From contig NZ_BMTW01000008.1 of NCBI RefSeq assembly GCF_014649875.1, positions 268,983-332,982 on the forward strand: a stretch of 64,000 bases of DNA, in the 5' to 3' direction. Of this stretch, positions 6,998 through 15,868 are shown piece after piece (the stretch's first letter is position 1; the number at the start of each line of letters is the position of its first letter). Source of the DNA: Streptomyces rubiginosohelvolus. GTDB lineage: Bacteria > Actinomycetota > Actinomycetes > Streptomycetales > Streptomycetaceae. The notes beneath the pieces were generated by a model. The model saw nothing but the letters and a program-made list of their open reading frames with translations, did not search any database and was not told the DNA's origin. Position numbers and translations under genes: made by a program.

Positions 6998-8681
6998 AGG
7001 CCCCGCCCGAGCCTCCGGCGCTGTCGCCGAGCTTGGAGAACCAGTCGGTGACCGTGCCGATCGCGTCACCGATCGCTTCCCAGTAGCCCTTGCCCTGGGC
7101 GACCCAGTCCTGGAGCGGGGTCAGCTCCCAGATCAGCCAGCCGGCGACGACGAGGAGCACCAGGGTGAACAGGCAGCCCTTGAGGCAGCCGAGTCCGGGG
7201 ATGCGCATCGGGTTGGCGCTGCGCTGCCGCGGCGGACGCGGCTCGCGCGGCGGCCGGGCGGCCGGCTGCTGGGGCTGCTGCGGCTGCGGGGGCGCGTACT
7301 GCTGCCGCTGGGGCTGCTGCGGCTGCTGGTAGCGCTGCGGCTGCTGTTGCTGCTGTTGCTGCTGTTGGTACGGGTACTGCTGCTGGAGCGGCTGCTGCCT
7401 GCGCTGTGCGGGCTGCTGCCGCTGGGGAGGCTGCTGCGGCGGCTGCTGGCGCTGGGGGCGGCGGCGCAGCGGGTCCTGGCTCGGGTCCAGGTACTGCACC
7501 TGGGTCTGCTCGTTGCGGTCGCGGGCCGCCTGGAGCTGCGACTGCCAGGGGTGCGGGCCGTCCGGCTGCGGCGGCCCGTCGGGGCGCTGCGGCACGGGCG
7601 GCATGACGGCGGTGGGGTCGGCGTGCCCCTGGTTGCCGCCCTGGCCCTGTCCTCCGGGGCCGGTCTGCGGGAGCACGCTGGTGGCCGCGGCGGGGTCGTA
7701 GGAGCCCGCGTTGCTCGGCAGCACCTGCGTGGGGTCGGCCGCGCCCGGGGTGTCCGGGACGGCCGTGGGCGCCGGGTCGGGGGCGAGCAGGGCGCCCACC
7801 CCTTCGGCGGCGGCGATCTGGGCGGAGTTCGCGTGGATGCCGACGCCGGAGGCGACCGTACGCAGACCACGGGCCAGGTTCTCGGCGCTGGGCCGCTGGT
7901 CCGGGTCCTTGCGCAGGCAGCGCTCGATGACCGTCCACAGCGGGTCGGGCACGGTGGAGGGCCGGCGGGGCTCCTCGCTGAGGTGCCGGTGCAGGACTTC
8001 GAGCGCGGTGCCGCCGGCGAACGGCGGCCGGCCGGTGACCAGCTCGTACAGCAGGATGCCCGCGCCGTAGATGTCCACGGCGGAGGTCTGCGGGCGGCCC
8101 TCGGCGGACTCCGGCGCCACATAGGCGGGTGTGCCGACGAACTCGTGCGTCCGGGTCAGCCCCGGGGAGTCGGCGAGCCGCGCGATGCCGAAGTCGGTGA
8201 GCATCGGAGTCATGCCGCCGTCACGCTCGTCGAGGAGCACGTTGGCGGGCTTGAGGTCGCGGTGGACGACGCCGTCGGCGTGGCTGGCCGCGAGCGCGTC
8301 CGCGATCTGCGCGGTGAGCAGGGCGGCGGCGACCGGGGTGAGCGGGCCGTTCTCGCGGAGGTAGCGGTGCAGATCGGGGCCGTCGATCAGGTCCATGACC
8401 AGGGCGAGGAGATCACCCTCGACCACGAGGTCCCGGGTGCGCACGATGTTCGGGTGCGTGAGCCGCAGCAGGACCGAGCGCTCCCGCAGGAACCGCATCA
8501 CCACGTCGGCGTCGTTGGCCAGCTCCTCCTTGAGGACCTTGATGGCCACGGTCTCGCCGGGCTGACCCGCGACGGCCGCCTCGGCGCCCGCGGTCTCCCG
8601 CTGCCGGGCTCGCCAGACGGTGCCCGTGGCACCGCGCCCGAGCGGCTCCTCGAGCAGGTACTTGCTGCCTACAGGCCGCAC
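6996..8681 (-). CDS. pkaA: Membrane Ser/Thr protein kinase with Gln-rich linker, PkaA-like
   Basis: 561 aa. The kinase domain (about 5-270) has a GRGATGTV loop, Lys48, HRDLKPAN with Asp142, DFG at 163-165 and VAPE. An insertion of roughly 18 residues between the glycine loop and the catalytic Lys (around AGAEAAVAGQ) is unusual. The linker from about 380 to 490 is extremely rich in Gln and Pro, with a run of nine Gln, then Arg-rich. One TM helix (about 500-520) is followed by about 41 residues outside, too short for PASTA repeats. It fits S. coelicolor PkaA by position beside pkaB and by size. An AGGGAG site is close to the ATG. A 491-base divergent region separates it from the FHA-ATPase gene. 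Confidence 0.9.
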   Translation of the reverse strand: MRPVGSKYLLEEPLGRGATGTVWRARQRETAGAEAAVAGQPGETVAIKVLKEELANDADVVMRFLRERSVLLRLTHPNIVRTRDLVVEGDLLALVMDLIDGPDLHRYLRENGPLTPVAAALLTAQIADALAASHADGVVHRDLKPANVLLDERDGGMTPMLTDFGIARLADSPGLTRTHEFVGTPAYVAPESAEGRPQTSAVDIYGAGILLYELVTGRPPFAGGTALEVLHRHLSEEPRRPSTVPDPLWTVIERCLRKDPDQRPSAENLARGLRTVASGVGIHANSAQIAAAEGVGALLAPDPAPTAVPDTPGAADPTQVLPSNAGSYDPAAATSVLPQTGPGGQGQGGNQGHADPTAVMPPVPQRPDGPPQPDGPHPWQSQLQAARDRNEQTQVQYLDPSQDPLRRRPQRQQPPQQPPQRQQPAQRRQQPLQQQYPYQQQQQQQQQPQRYQQPQQPQRQQYAPPQPQQPQQPAARPPREPRPPRQRSANPMRIPGLGCLKGCLFTLVLLVVAGWLIWELTPLQDWVAQGKGYWEAIGDAIGTVTDWFSKLGDSAGGSGGA

Positions 8682-9172
8682 GTCATGCGCTCCCTGCTGA
8701 TCGTGGTGCTTGCGGACCCCGGGGGGTGTCGTACCGCTGGGCCCGCCCGAATGTTCCGGCCCACTGTAATGCCGCCGAACGGGGCACCGGGGGCTCGCGT
8801 TTCGAGGGAAGACGCGAAGACCCGGCGGAAGGTTGCCGCACAGCTGATCACAGGCCGGTCAGGCGTTCGGCGATCCGGTGCGGGTTTCCGCCCGGCGTAC
8901 GGCAGATAACCCCTGGCAAACCCTCCGAGCGGCGGGATTCGGACGCAAGCAGGCACTTTTGCGCCCACAGCCGACCATTCAAGATCATTTAAAGGTGACC
9001 GCCGGGCGTGTTGTCAGTGGCAGGTGCGAGGATGCCTCCAGCACGGATCTGCGGGCTCGGAGTCCCACGGTCCGTGACGACCTGTACGGACGACGTGTCC
9101 GTGCCGGGTGGGGGGAATCACAGGGCGTTTCCCCTGCCGGGCACCCCCGCGCAGAAGGGACCGCCGACGGCG
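8682..9172. other. 491-bp divergent regulatory region between pkaA and the FHA-ATPase gene
   Basis: No gene is supported here. It should contain the pkaA promoter (minus strand) and carries a TTGTCAGTGG promoter-like element at 9011-9033 reading towards the ATPase. An AT-richer stretch lies around 8975-8995. The ATPase frame is open back to 9008, so part of this region could be translated from an upstream GTG. Confidence 0.6.
9011..9033 (+). promoter_or_regulatory. RecA-NDp/PafBC-like promoter element
   Basis: TTGTCAGTGG, a 7-base spacer, then GAGGAT. The upstream half is a perfect match to the actinobacterial DNA-damage promoter consensus (tTGTCRGTGg, N7-8, TAnnnT); the -10 differs at its first base. 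Transcription would start about 130 bases before the chosen ATPase start codon. Confidence 0.45.
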
Positions 9173-12100
9173 ATGCAGATCCGGCTGACCGTCCTCGCGC
9201 CGCGCAGCGGCCAGACCCCGGCGCGCTCCTGCGACGTGCTCGTGACCGCCCCCGCCGGGACGGCGCTGGCCGCCGTGACCTCCCAGCTGGCCGCCGCCGT
9301 GTCGGGGCCCGAGAGCTCCCAGGGCGGCGGGGCGGTCGTGCTCTTCGCCGGGCGGGACCGGCTGGACGGGCACCGCATCGCGCTGGGTGAGCCGCCCCTG
9401 GTGGACGGCGCGGTCCTCTCCCTCCAGGTCCCCGGCGACGACGAGGCGACGGACGACGCCGTTCCGGCCCAGCTCCATGTGGTCGCCGGCCCCGACGCGG
9501 GCGGCGTCCATCTGCTGCACGGCGGGCAGATCCGGATCGGCCGCTCCGCCGACGCGGACGTCCCGCTCGACGACCCCGACGTCTCCCGGCTGCACTGCGC
9601 GGTGACGGTCTCGGACGACGGCCGGGTCTCGGTCGCCGACCTCGGCTCGACGAACGGCACCTCGCTGGACGGCGTCGAGGTGCGCGAGCGCCCGGTCCGC
9701 CTCGCCCCCGGCGCGCTGCTGCGGCTCGGCGAATCCACGCTCCGCCTCACCTCGGGCTCCCGTCCGGCGACGCTGCCGACGGCCCCGGACGGCGAGGGGC
9801 ACCTGCGGGTGACCCGCGCCGAGACGGGGGCCGCCGCCCCGGGGCAGGGCACCGGTGCGCCGTTCGCCGCGCGCACCCCCGACCACGGCGGCCAGGGCCC
9901 CGCCCAGGCGTACGGCGCGCCCGCCGCCGCCTCGTCCGCCTCCTCCGGGACGTACGGAGACCTGGATTCGTCCCCGGCCGAAGCCTCCTGGCCGGAGCAC
10001 GCCGAGGCCGGCCCCGGTGTGTATGAGGGCGGTGGCGCCCACGCCCGCGGCGAGGAGGCCGCGGCGACCGCGGCTCCCCGGCGCGGCATAGGAGCCTGGG
10101 CGCGGCGGCTCAAAGGCGGCGCGAAGACCGAGCCGGCGGCGGGCCCGGAGGCCGGGTCCGGGGAGCGTGCTGATGCGTACGGGTCCACCCGCACCCCTGC
10201 CGGTCCGGGCGCCCAGGCGGCGTACGGCACCGGTGCGTACGACTCCGGGGCGCAGGGGTCCTCTCCGTATGAATCCGAGGCATACGGCTCCGACGCATAC
10301 GGAACCGGTACGTACGGCTCCGGGGCACGCGGTTCCGGCGGGTCCGGCGATCTGGCTGGCGGCCCGTCGGGGGCCGGGCATCTCGCCTCACCGGCCTCCC
10401 CCGGCTCCCCCTTCTCCGCGCTGCCCTCCGCCCCCGAGGGCACCTGGCCGGACCCCGCGGCCGTGCTGCTGACCGCGCTCGGCCCGGGGCCACGGCTCTG
10501 GGAGCGCCACCCGGCCCACCCGGAGGCCCTGGTGGTGCGGCTCGGCACGACCGACCGGGCCGAGGTGCCCGCCGTGCCGGTGACCGTGGGGCTGCGGGAG
10601 GCCGGTTCGCTCGGGCTCGCCGGTCCACGCGCCCGGCTGGCGGGTCTGGCCCGGGCGACGGTGGCGCAGCTCGCCGCGCTGCACTCCCCGTTCGACCTGG
10701 AGATCGTCCTGATCTCCACGGACCGTTCCCGCACGCTGGAGGAGCGGCGGCGCGAGTGGTCATGGCTGGGGTGGCTGCCGCATCTGCGCCCGACGCACGG
10801 GCAGGACTGCCGGCTGCTCCTCGCGTACGACCGTGAGCAGGCGGAGGTCCGGGCGGCCGAGCTGGTGCGCCGGCTCGACGAGGGTCCCCTCGGTCCCGGC
10901 TGGCCGCATCTGGACCGGGCCGCCGTGGCCGAGGCCGCCCGCGCCCATACGGGCCCGCACACGGTGGTCGTCCTGGACGGCGACCCGGGTACGGCGTTCC
11001 TGCGCGAGACCACGGCACGGCTGGCCGGGGCGGGCGCGGCCGCCGGGATCCATCTGATCTGCCTGGCCGAGACTCCCGCCGCCTCCCCCACCTCGCCGGT
11101 GGCCGCGACGTACGAGGCAGCCTGCCGCGGCTCCATCGCCTTCCGGGAGTGCGGGGCCGTCGCGATGCTGAGCGGGGACGTGGCCACGGCGTTGCGCCTG
11201 CTGCGTACGGCGGGCGGGCAGGCCGCGGGGCACGGGACGGTGGCCGCGGTGGACGCGGTGTCGGCGGCCTGGGCCGAGCGGTTCGGGCGGGCGCTCGCGC
11301 CGCTGCGCGAGGAGGGCTCGGCCGCGCTGGCGGGCCGCCCGACGACCGCGGCCCTGCCGCCGTCCGCCCGGCTGCTGGACGAGCTGGGTCTTGCCCGCGC
11401 CACTCCGGCGTCGCTGATGGCTCGCTGGGCGTCCACGGCGGAGGCCCAGCCGGGCGCTTCGGTGCCCCGGGCGGCCGCCGCGCCCCAACCCCGCGCCGAC
11501 CTGGACAGCCCCAACTCCGGGCGCACCCTCAGCGCGGGACCGCGCGTCGGCCCCCAGCGCACGGCGGCCTCCCCCCACCACGACTCCGGCCGCACGCCGT
11601 ACCCGGCCGCGGGCGCCCCCGACCCGGACCGCACCCCGTACCCCCCGCTGGAGGCCCGCGACTCGGGCCGCACGCCGTATCCCCCGCTCGACACCCGCGA
11701 TTCCGGCCGTACGCCCTACCCGCCCCTCGACTCCCGCGACTCCGAACGCACGCCCTACCTGGGCACCCAGCGCTCCGGGTCGGAGTCCGGCGCCGAAACC
11801 CGGGAGCGAGGGGACACCACCGCGTCCACGGCCACCCCCGTCCACACCGGCCGCCCCGTCCTCGTGCTCGGGGCCGGACCCCGCGGCCCCCTCAGCGTCG
11901 ATCTCGCCGACGAGGGCCCGCACCTGCTGATCGAGGGGCCCCCGGGCAGCGGCCGCACCGAGCTGCTCCGGGCCGTCGCCGCCTCGCTCGCCTCCGCGGC
12001 CCGGCCCGACCGGCTCGGCATCCTCCTCGTCGACGGCTCCGGCGGCGAACAGGGCGAGCGCGGCGAGGGCCTGCTCCCCTGTACGGAGCTGCCGCATGTC

Positions 12101-12910
12101 TTCGCCCATCTCGTGGCGTCCGACCCGGTCCGGATGCGGGAGTTCGCGCAGGCCCTAGGCGGCGAGCTGAAGCGGCGCGCCGAGCTGCTCGGCGAGCTGG
12201 ACTTCGCGACCTGGCACGAGCGGTACGGGCAGCAGCAGGCTCAGCAGGAGGCCGCCCCCCGCATCGTGGGCCAGCGGCCACCGAGCGGTGCCGAGCGCCG
12301 GGGCGATCTGGACTCCCCGGCCAGCGGCACCCTGCGGCTGCGCCCGGCCGCCGCCCGGTCCGCGGACCCGGGGCCGTCCCCGCTGCCCCGACTCGTCGTC
12401 CTCGCCGACGACTTCGACGCGCTGGTCGCCCCGGCGCTCGGCTCCCCCGGCCGGCCCGCCGCCGGTTCGGTGGTGCGGGCGCTGGAGGCCGTGGCCCGGG
12501 ACGGCGGACGGCTCGGGGTGCATCTGGTCGCCACCTCCGCGCGCCCCGACCGTACCGAGGACACCGAGCTGGCCCGGGGCGCCCGGCTGCGCATCGTGCT
12601 GGACGCGCCGGTGCTGCCGCCGTCCCCGGACGAACCGGCCCCGGGCCGGGGCAGGCTGGGGCACCCGGACGGCCGGGTGACGCCGTTCCAGGGCGGCAGG
12701 GTCACCGGCCGCATCCCGCGTACGGCGACGCTCCGGCCGACGGTCGTCCCGCTGGAGTGGGAGCGGATGGGCGATCCGCCGACCCGACGCCCGGTCCGGG
12801 AGCTGGGCAACGGGCCGACCGACCTCGCGCTGCTCGCCAGTGCCCTGGAGCGCGCGGCCCGCTCGGTGAACGCCGAACGGCTGCCCGCCCTGGTGCCGTT
12901 CACCACCTGA
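9173..12910 (+). CDS. FHA-domain FtsK/SpoIIIE-like ATPase with RTPYP repeats
   Basis: 1245 aa from the ATG at 9173; upstream GTG starts in the same frame are possible. Residues 1-95 look like a ubiquitin-like or lead domain. An FHA domain follows (about 100-190; IRIGRSADADV, SRLHC, LGSTNGT), a phosphothreonine-binding module. A long disordered region includes Tyr/Gly/Ser repeats (about 350-395) and five 13-residue RTPYP repeats (about 804-868). The ATPase core resembles FtsK/EccC, but its P-loop is GPPGSGRTE (about 922), with Arg in place of the Walker A Lys; the Walker B-like strand is LVVLADDFDAL (about 1073). Placement opposite two Ser/Thr kinases suggests it reads or receives their phosphorylation. 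Its substrate is unknown. Confidence 0.85.
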   Translation: MQIRLTVLAPRSGQTPARSCDVLVTAPAGTALAAVTSQLAAAVSGPESSQGGGAVVLFAGRDRLDGHRIALGEPPLVDGAVLSLQVPGDDEATDDAVPAQLHVVAGPDAGGVHLLHGGQIRIGRSADADVPLDDPDVSRLHCAVTVSDDGRVSVADLGSTNGTSLDGVEVRERPVRLAPGALLRLGESTLRLTSGSRPATLPTAPDGEGHLRVTRAETGAAAPGQGTGAPFAARTPDHGGQGPAQAYGAPAAASSASSGTYGDLDSSPAEASWPEHAEAGPGVYEGGGAHARGEEAAATAAPRRGIGAWARRLKGGAKTEPAAGPEAGSGERADAYGSTRTPAGPGAQAAYGTGAYDSGAQGSSPYESEAYGSDAYGTGTYGSGARGSGGSGDLAGGPSGAGHLASPASPGSPFSALPSAPEGTWPDPAAVLLTALGPGPRLWERHPAHPEALVVRLGTTDRAEVPAVPVTVGLREAGSLGLAGPRARLAGLARATVAQLAALHSPFDLEIVLISTDRSRTLEERRREWSWLGWLPHLRPTHGQDCRLLLAYDREQAEVRAAELVRRLDEGPLGPGWPHLDRAAVAEAARAHTGPHTVVVLDGDPGTAFLRETTARLAGAGAAAGIHLICLAETPAASPTSPVAATYEAACRGSIAFRECGAVAMLSGDVATALRLLRTAGGQAAGHGTVAAVDAVSAAWAERFGRALAPLREEGSAALAGRPTTAALPPSARLLDELGLARATPASLMARWASTAEAQPGASVPRAAAAPQPRADLDSPNSGRTLSAGPRVGPQRTAASPHHDSGRTPYPAAGAPDPDRTPYPPLEARDSGRTPYPPLDTRDSGRTPYPPLDSRDSERTPYLGTQRSGSESGAETRERGDTTASTATPVHTGRPVLVLGAGPRGPLSVDLADEGPHLLIEGPPGSGRTELLRAVAASLASAARPDRLGILLVDGSGGEQGERGEGLLPCTELPHVFAHLVASDPVRMREFAQALGGELKRRAELLGELDFATWHERYGQQQAQQEAAPRIVGQRPPSGAERRGDLDSPASGTLRLRPAAARSADPGPSPLPRLVVLADDFDALVAPALGSPGRPAAGSVVRALEAVARDGGRLGVHLVATSARPDRTEDTELARGARLRIVLDAPVLPPSPDEPAPGRGRLGHPDGRVTPFQGGRVTGRIPRTATLRPTVVPLEWERMGDPPTRRPVRELGNGPTDLALLASALERAARSVNAERLPALVPFTT
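11582..11776 (+). repeat. Five 39-bp units encoding DSGRTPYPPLDxR
   Basis: Exact 13-residue periodicity: units begin at 11582, 11621, 11660, 11699 and 11738, each with the core RTPY. Codons differ between units (for example ACG/ACC for Thr and TAC/TAT for Tyr) while the peptide stays constant, indicating selection on the protein sequence. Confidence 0.9.
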
Positions 12911-13116
12911 CACCGACTCCGGGAGAGCCGCTCCTACCCCTGCCCGGCCCCGCTTCCGACATGCCCTGACATGACGTCACGAGGCCATCACGATCAGCGC
13001 TTCGAGGCCACCGGCGGTATTGCGGGGCCCGTGCGCCGGGCGTAGGACTGTGCGCACGGACGACGTGGTCCGGGCATGCGACGTGGCCGGGCGCGCAGAG
13101 AAGAAACGGGGCAGGA

Positions 13117-14481
13117 ATGCGCACAACCTTCTCGATACGCAGGACCGCGGTCGTGTTCGCGGCGGTCGGCGCCCTGGCGCTCACCGGATGCGGGGGCGAC
13201 GGCGACGGCAAGAAGAAGTCGGGCGACGACTCCGGCAAGGGCACGGACAGCGCGTCCACGGTGAAGCTGCCGAAGCTGGACGGGGAGAAGGTCTCCGTCG
13301 CCGCGGTCTGGACCGGGCCCGAGCAGGCCAACTTCACCAAGGTGCTGGACGAGTTCGAGAAGCGCACGGGCGCGGACGTCACGTTCGTCCCGGCGCAGGA
13401 CCCGATCATCAACTTCCTGGGCACCAAGATCGCGGGCAAGCAGCCGCCGGACGTGGCGATGATCCCGCAGGTCGGCGCGATCCAGCAGGCGGCCGCGAAG
13501 AAGTGGGCCAAGCCGGTAGGACCCGAGGCGCGGGCCCAGCTCGGCCAGAACTACGCCCAGGTCTGGCAGGACCTCGGCGCGGTCGACGGCACCCAGTACG
13601 GGGTGTACTTCAAGGCCGCCAACAAGTCCCTGATCTGGTACAACGCCGCGGCCTTCGACAACGCGGGGGCGAGCGAGCCGAAGACCTGGAAGGACTTCCT
13701 GACCACCGCCGAGACGGTGGGCGCCTCCGGCGTCACCCCGGTCTCGGTGGGCGGCGCGGACGGCTGGACGCTGACCGACTGGTTCGAGAACGTCTACCTC
13801 TCGCAGGCCGGCCCGGAAAAGTACGACCAGCTGGCGAAGCACGAGATCCCGTGGACCGACCCGTCCGTGAAGGACGCGCTGACCACGCTGGCCGAGTTGT
13901 TCGGCAAGCCGGAGCTGATCGCGGGCGGCGCGGACGGGGCGCTCCAGACGGAGTTCCCGGCCTCGGTGACACAGACCTTCACCGGGGGCGACCAGCCCAA
14001 GGGCGCGATGGTCTTCGAGGGTGACTTCGTCGCCATCAACATCGCGCAGACCGAGGCGAAGATCGGTACGGACGCCAAGGTGTTCCCGTTCCCGGCGGTC
14101 GGCGCGGACTCGCCCGTGGTGACCGGCGGCGACGCGGCGGTGGCGCTGAAGGACAGCAAGGGCGCGCAGGCGCTGCTGACCTGGCTGGCATCGGCGGACG
14201 CGGCGAAGATCTGGGCCGAGGCGGGCGGGTTCATCTCCCCGAACAAGGGCCTGGACCTGAAGGCGTACCCGAACGAGGTGCAGCGCACCATGGCGCAGGC
14301 GCTGATCGACGCGGGTGACGACGTCCGGTTCGACATGTCCGACCAGGCCCCGCAGTCGTTCGGCGGGACGCCGGGGGCGGGCGAGTGGAAGATCCTCCAG
14401 GACTTCCTGAAGAACCCGAAGGACATCGCGGGGACCCAGAAGAAACTGGAGTCCGAAGCGGTCAAGGCGTACAAGAGCTGA
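13117..14481 (+). CDS. Carbohydrate ABC transporter substrate-binding lipoprotein
   Basis: 454 aa. A type II signal peptide has the lipobox ALTGC with Cys25, so the protein is membrane-anchored outside the cell. The mature part has the family 1 (maltose/multiple-sugar) solute-binding fold: early VSVAAVWTGPEQANFTKVLDEF, a central KSLIWYNAAAF segment, and a late NKGLDLKAYP region. It should capture a sugar or oligosaccharide and deliver it to the two permeases downstream. The first permease begins 4 bases after its stop. The ATPase subunit is not in this operon, as in many Streptomyces sugar importers that share MsiK. The substrate cannot be read from the sequence. Confidence 0.92.
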   Translation: MRTTFSIRRTAVVFAAVGALALTGCGGDGDGKKKSGDDSGKGTDSASTVKLPKLDGEKVSVAAVWTGPEQANFTKVLDEFEKRTGADVTFVPAQDPIINFLGTKIAGKQPPDVAMIPQVGAIQQAAAKKWAKPVGPEARAQLGQNYAQVWQDLGAVDGTQYGVYFKAANKSLIWYNAAAFDNAGASEPKTWKDFLTTAETVGASGVTPVSVGGADGWTLTDWFENVYLSQAGPEKYDQLAKHEIPWTDPSVKDALTTLAELFGKPELIAGGADGALQTEFPASVTQTFTGGDQPKGAMVFEGDFVAINIAQTEAKIGTDAKVFPFPAVGADSPVVTGGDAAVALKDSKGAQALLTWLASADAAKIWAEAGGFISPNKGLDLKAYPNEVQRTMAQALIDAGDDVRFDMSDQAPQSFGGTPGAGEWKILQDFLKNPKDIAGTQKKLESEAVKAYKS

Positions 14482-14485
14482 CGGC

Positions 14486-15868
14486 GTGACGACAGCGACC
14501 GCGGGGGGCGCCGGTGCGGCGCCCCCCGCCGACGACACGAGTCCGAGCCCGTCCCCCGACCCGAAGAAGCCCGCCCGGAGCGTGACCGGCACCCGCAGGG
14601 TCGTCGCGGCGGTGTTCCTGCTGCCCGCGCTGGTGCTGCTCGGTGCGCTGGTGCTCTACCCGATCGGGTATTCGGTCTACCGGTCGTTCTTCGACCAGGC
14701 CGGTACGGGCTTCGCCGGGTTCGACAACTACACCGCTCTGTTCACCGACGACACGATCCTCACGGCGGTGAAGAACAACGCGATCTGGGTGGTCTTCGCC
14801 CCGACGGTCGCCACCGCGCTGGGGCTGATCTTCGCGGTGCTGACCGAACGGATCCGCTGGGGCACCGCGTTCAAGCTGATCGTCTTCATGCCGATGGCGA
14901 TCTCGATGCTGGCGGCGGGCATCATCTTCCGGCTGGTGTACGACCAGGCTCCCGAGCGCGGGGTCGCCAACGCGGTGGCGGTGAGCGTGCACGACACGTT
15001 CAACGAGTCCGCGGGCTACCCGAAGGCCCGCCCGCTGCCCGTCCACCCCCTGGAGAAGGCGGCCGGCGGGACGTTCGTGTCCAAGGAGCCGATCCGGGCG
15101 GGCGAGCCGCTGCGGGTGCCGCTGGTCGGTGTGGCCCCGGCGAAGATGCCGGGCGACGCACGGCCGGCCGAGGGTGCGCCTGCGGCCTCCGGGGACAAGA
15201 TCTCCGGTACCGCGTGGCTCGACTTCACCCGGGGCGGCGGCGGGAAGCCGAACGTCGTCGACCCGAAGGAACTGGGGCTCAAGGGCCTGAAGATCGAGGC
15301 GGTGAAGGACGGCAAGGTCGTCGCCACCGCCACCGCGGGAGCGGACGGGGTGTTCACCCTGCCCGCCTCCGCCGACGGGGCCCAACTGCGGCTGCCCGCC
15401 GACAACTTCCGCGAGCCGTACAACGGCGTCGACTGGCTCGGCCCGTCCCTCGTGACGCCCGGGATCATCGGCAGCTACGTGTGGATGTGGGCCGGGTTCG
15501 CGATGGTCCTGATCGCCGCCGGTCTCGCCGGTCTGCCGCGCGAACTGCTGGAGGCGGCCCGGGTGGACGGGGCCAACGAGTGGCAGGTGTTCCGCCGGAT
15601 CACGGTGCCGATGCTGGCACCGGTGCTCGCGGTGGTCCTGGTGACGCTGATGATCAACGTACTGAAGGTCTTCGACCTGGTGTTCATCATCGCGCCGGGC
15701 TCCTCCCAGGACGACGCGAACGTCCTGGCGCTCCAGTTGTACCGGTCCTCGTTCGGCACGGACGCGGACCTCGGGATCGGCAGCGCCATCGCGGTGCTTC
15801 TGCTGCTGCTGGTGATCCCGGTGATGCTGGTCAACATCCGCCGGATCCGGAAGGAGGGACGGCGATGA
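14486..15868 (+). CDS. MalF-type sugar ABC permease with inserted extracytoplasmic domain
   Basis: 460 aa from GTG at 14486, longer than the roughly 300 aa usual for this family. Three N-terminal TM helices (about 35-60, 90-115, 128-150) are followed by an insertion of about 165 residues (about 155-322) and then the remaining helices, with the EAA coupling loop ELLEAARVDGANEWQVFRRI at about 352-371. The insert contains a segment resembling a carboxypeptidase-regulatory or transthyretin-like beta-sandwich (ISGTAWLDF, GLKIEAVKDGKVVATATAGADG). It lies on the outer face and could contact the binding protein. The stop overlaps the next start (ATGA). Confidence 0.9.
   Translation: MTTATAGGAGAAPPADDTSPSPSPDPKKPARSVTGTRRVVAAVFLLPALVLLGALVLYPIGYSVYRSFFDQAGTGFAGFDNYTALFTDDTILTAVKNNAIWVVFAPTVATALGLIFAVLTERIRWGTAFKLIVFMPMAISMLAAGIIFRLVYDQAPERGVANAVAVSVHDTFNESAGYPKARPLPVHPLEKAAGGTFVSKEPIRAGEPLRVPLVGVAPAKMPGDARPAEGAPAASGDKISGTAWLDFTRGGGGKPNVVDPKELGLKGLKIEAVKDGKVVATATAGADGVFTLPASADGAQLRLPADNFREPYNGVDWLGPSLVTPGIIGSYVWMWAGFAMVLIAAGLAGLPRELLEAARVDGANEWQVFRRITVPMLAPVLAVVLVTLMINVLKVFDLVFIIAPGSSQDDANVLALQLYRSSFGTDADLGIGSAIAVLLLLLVIPVMLVNIRRIRKEGRR

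Noticed and set aside
12971..12982. TGACGTCA palindrome before the sugar-binding lipoprotein gene as an operator
   Set aside because: Only 8 bp, common by chance in such DNA, and no second site or regulator gene nearby.
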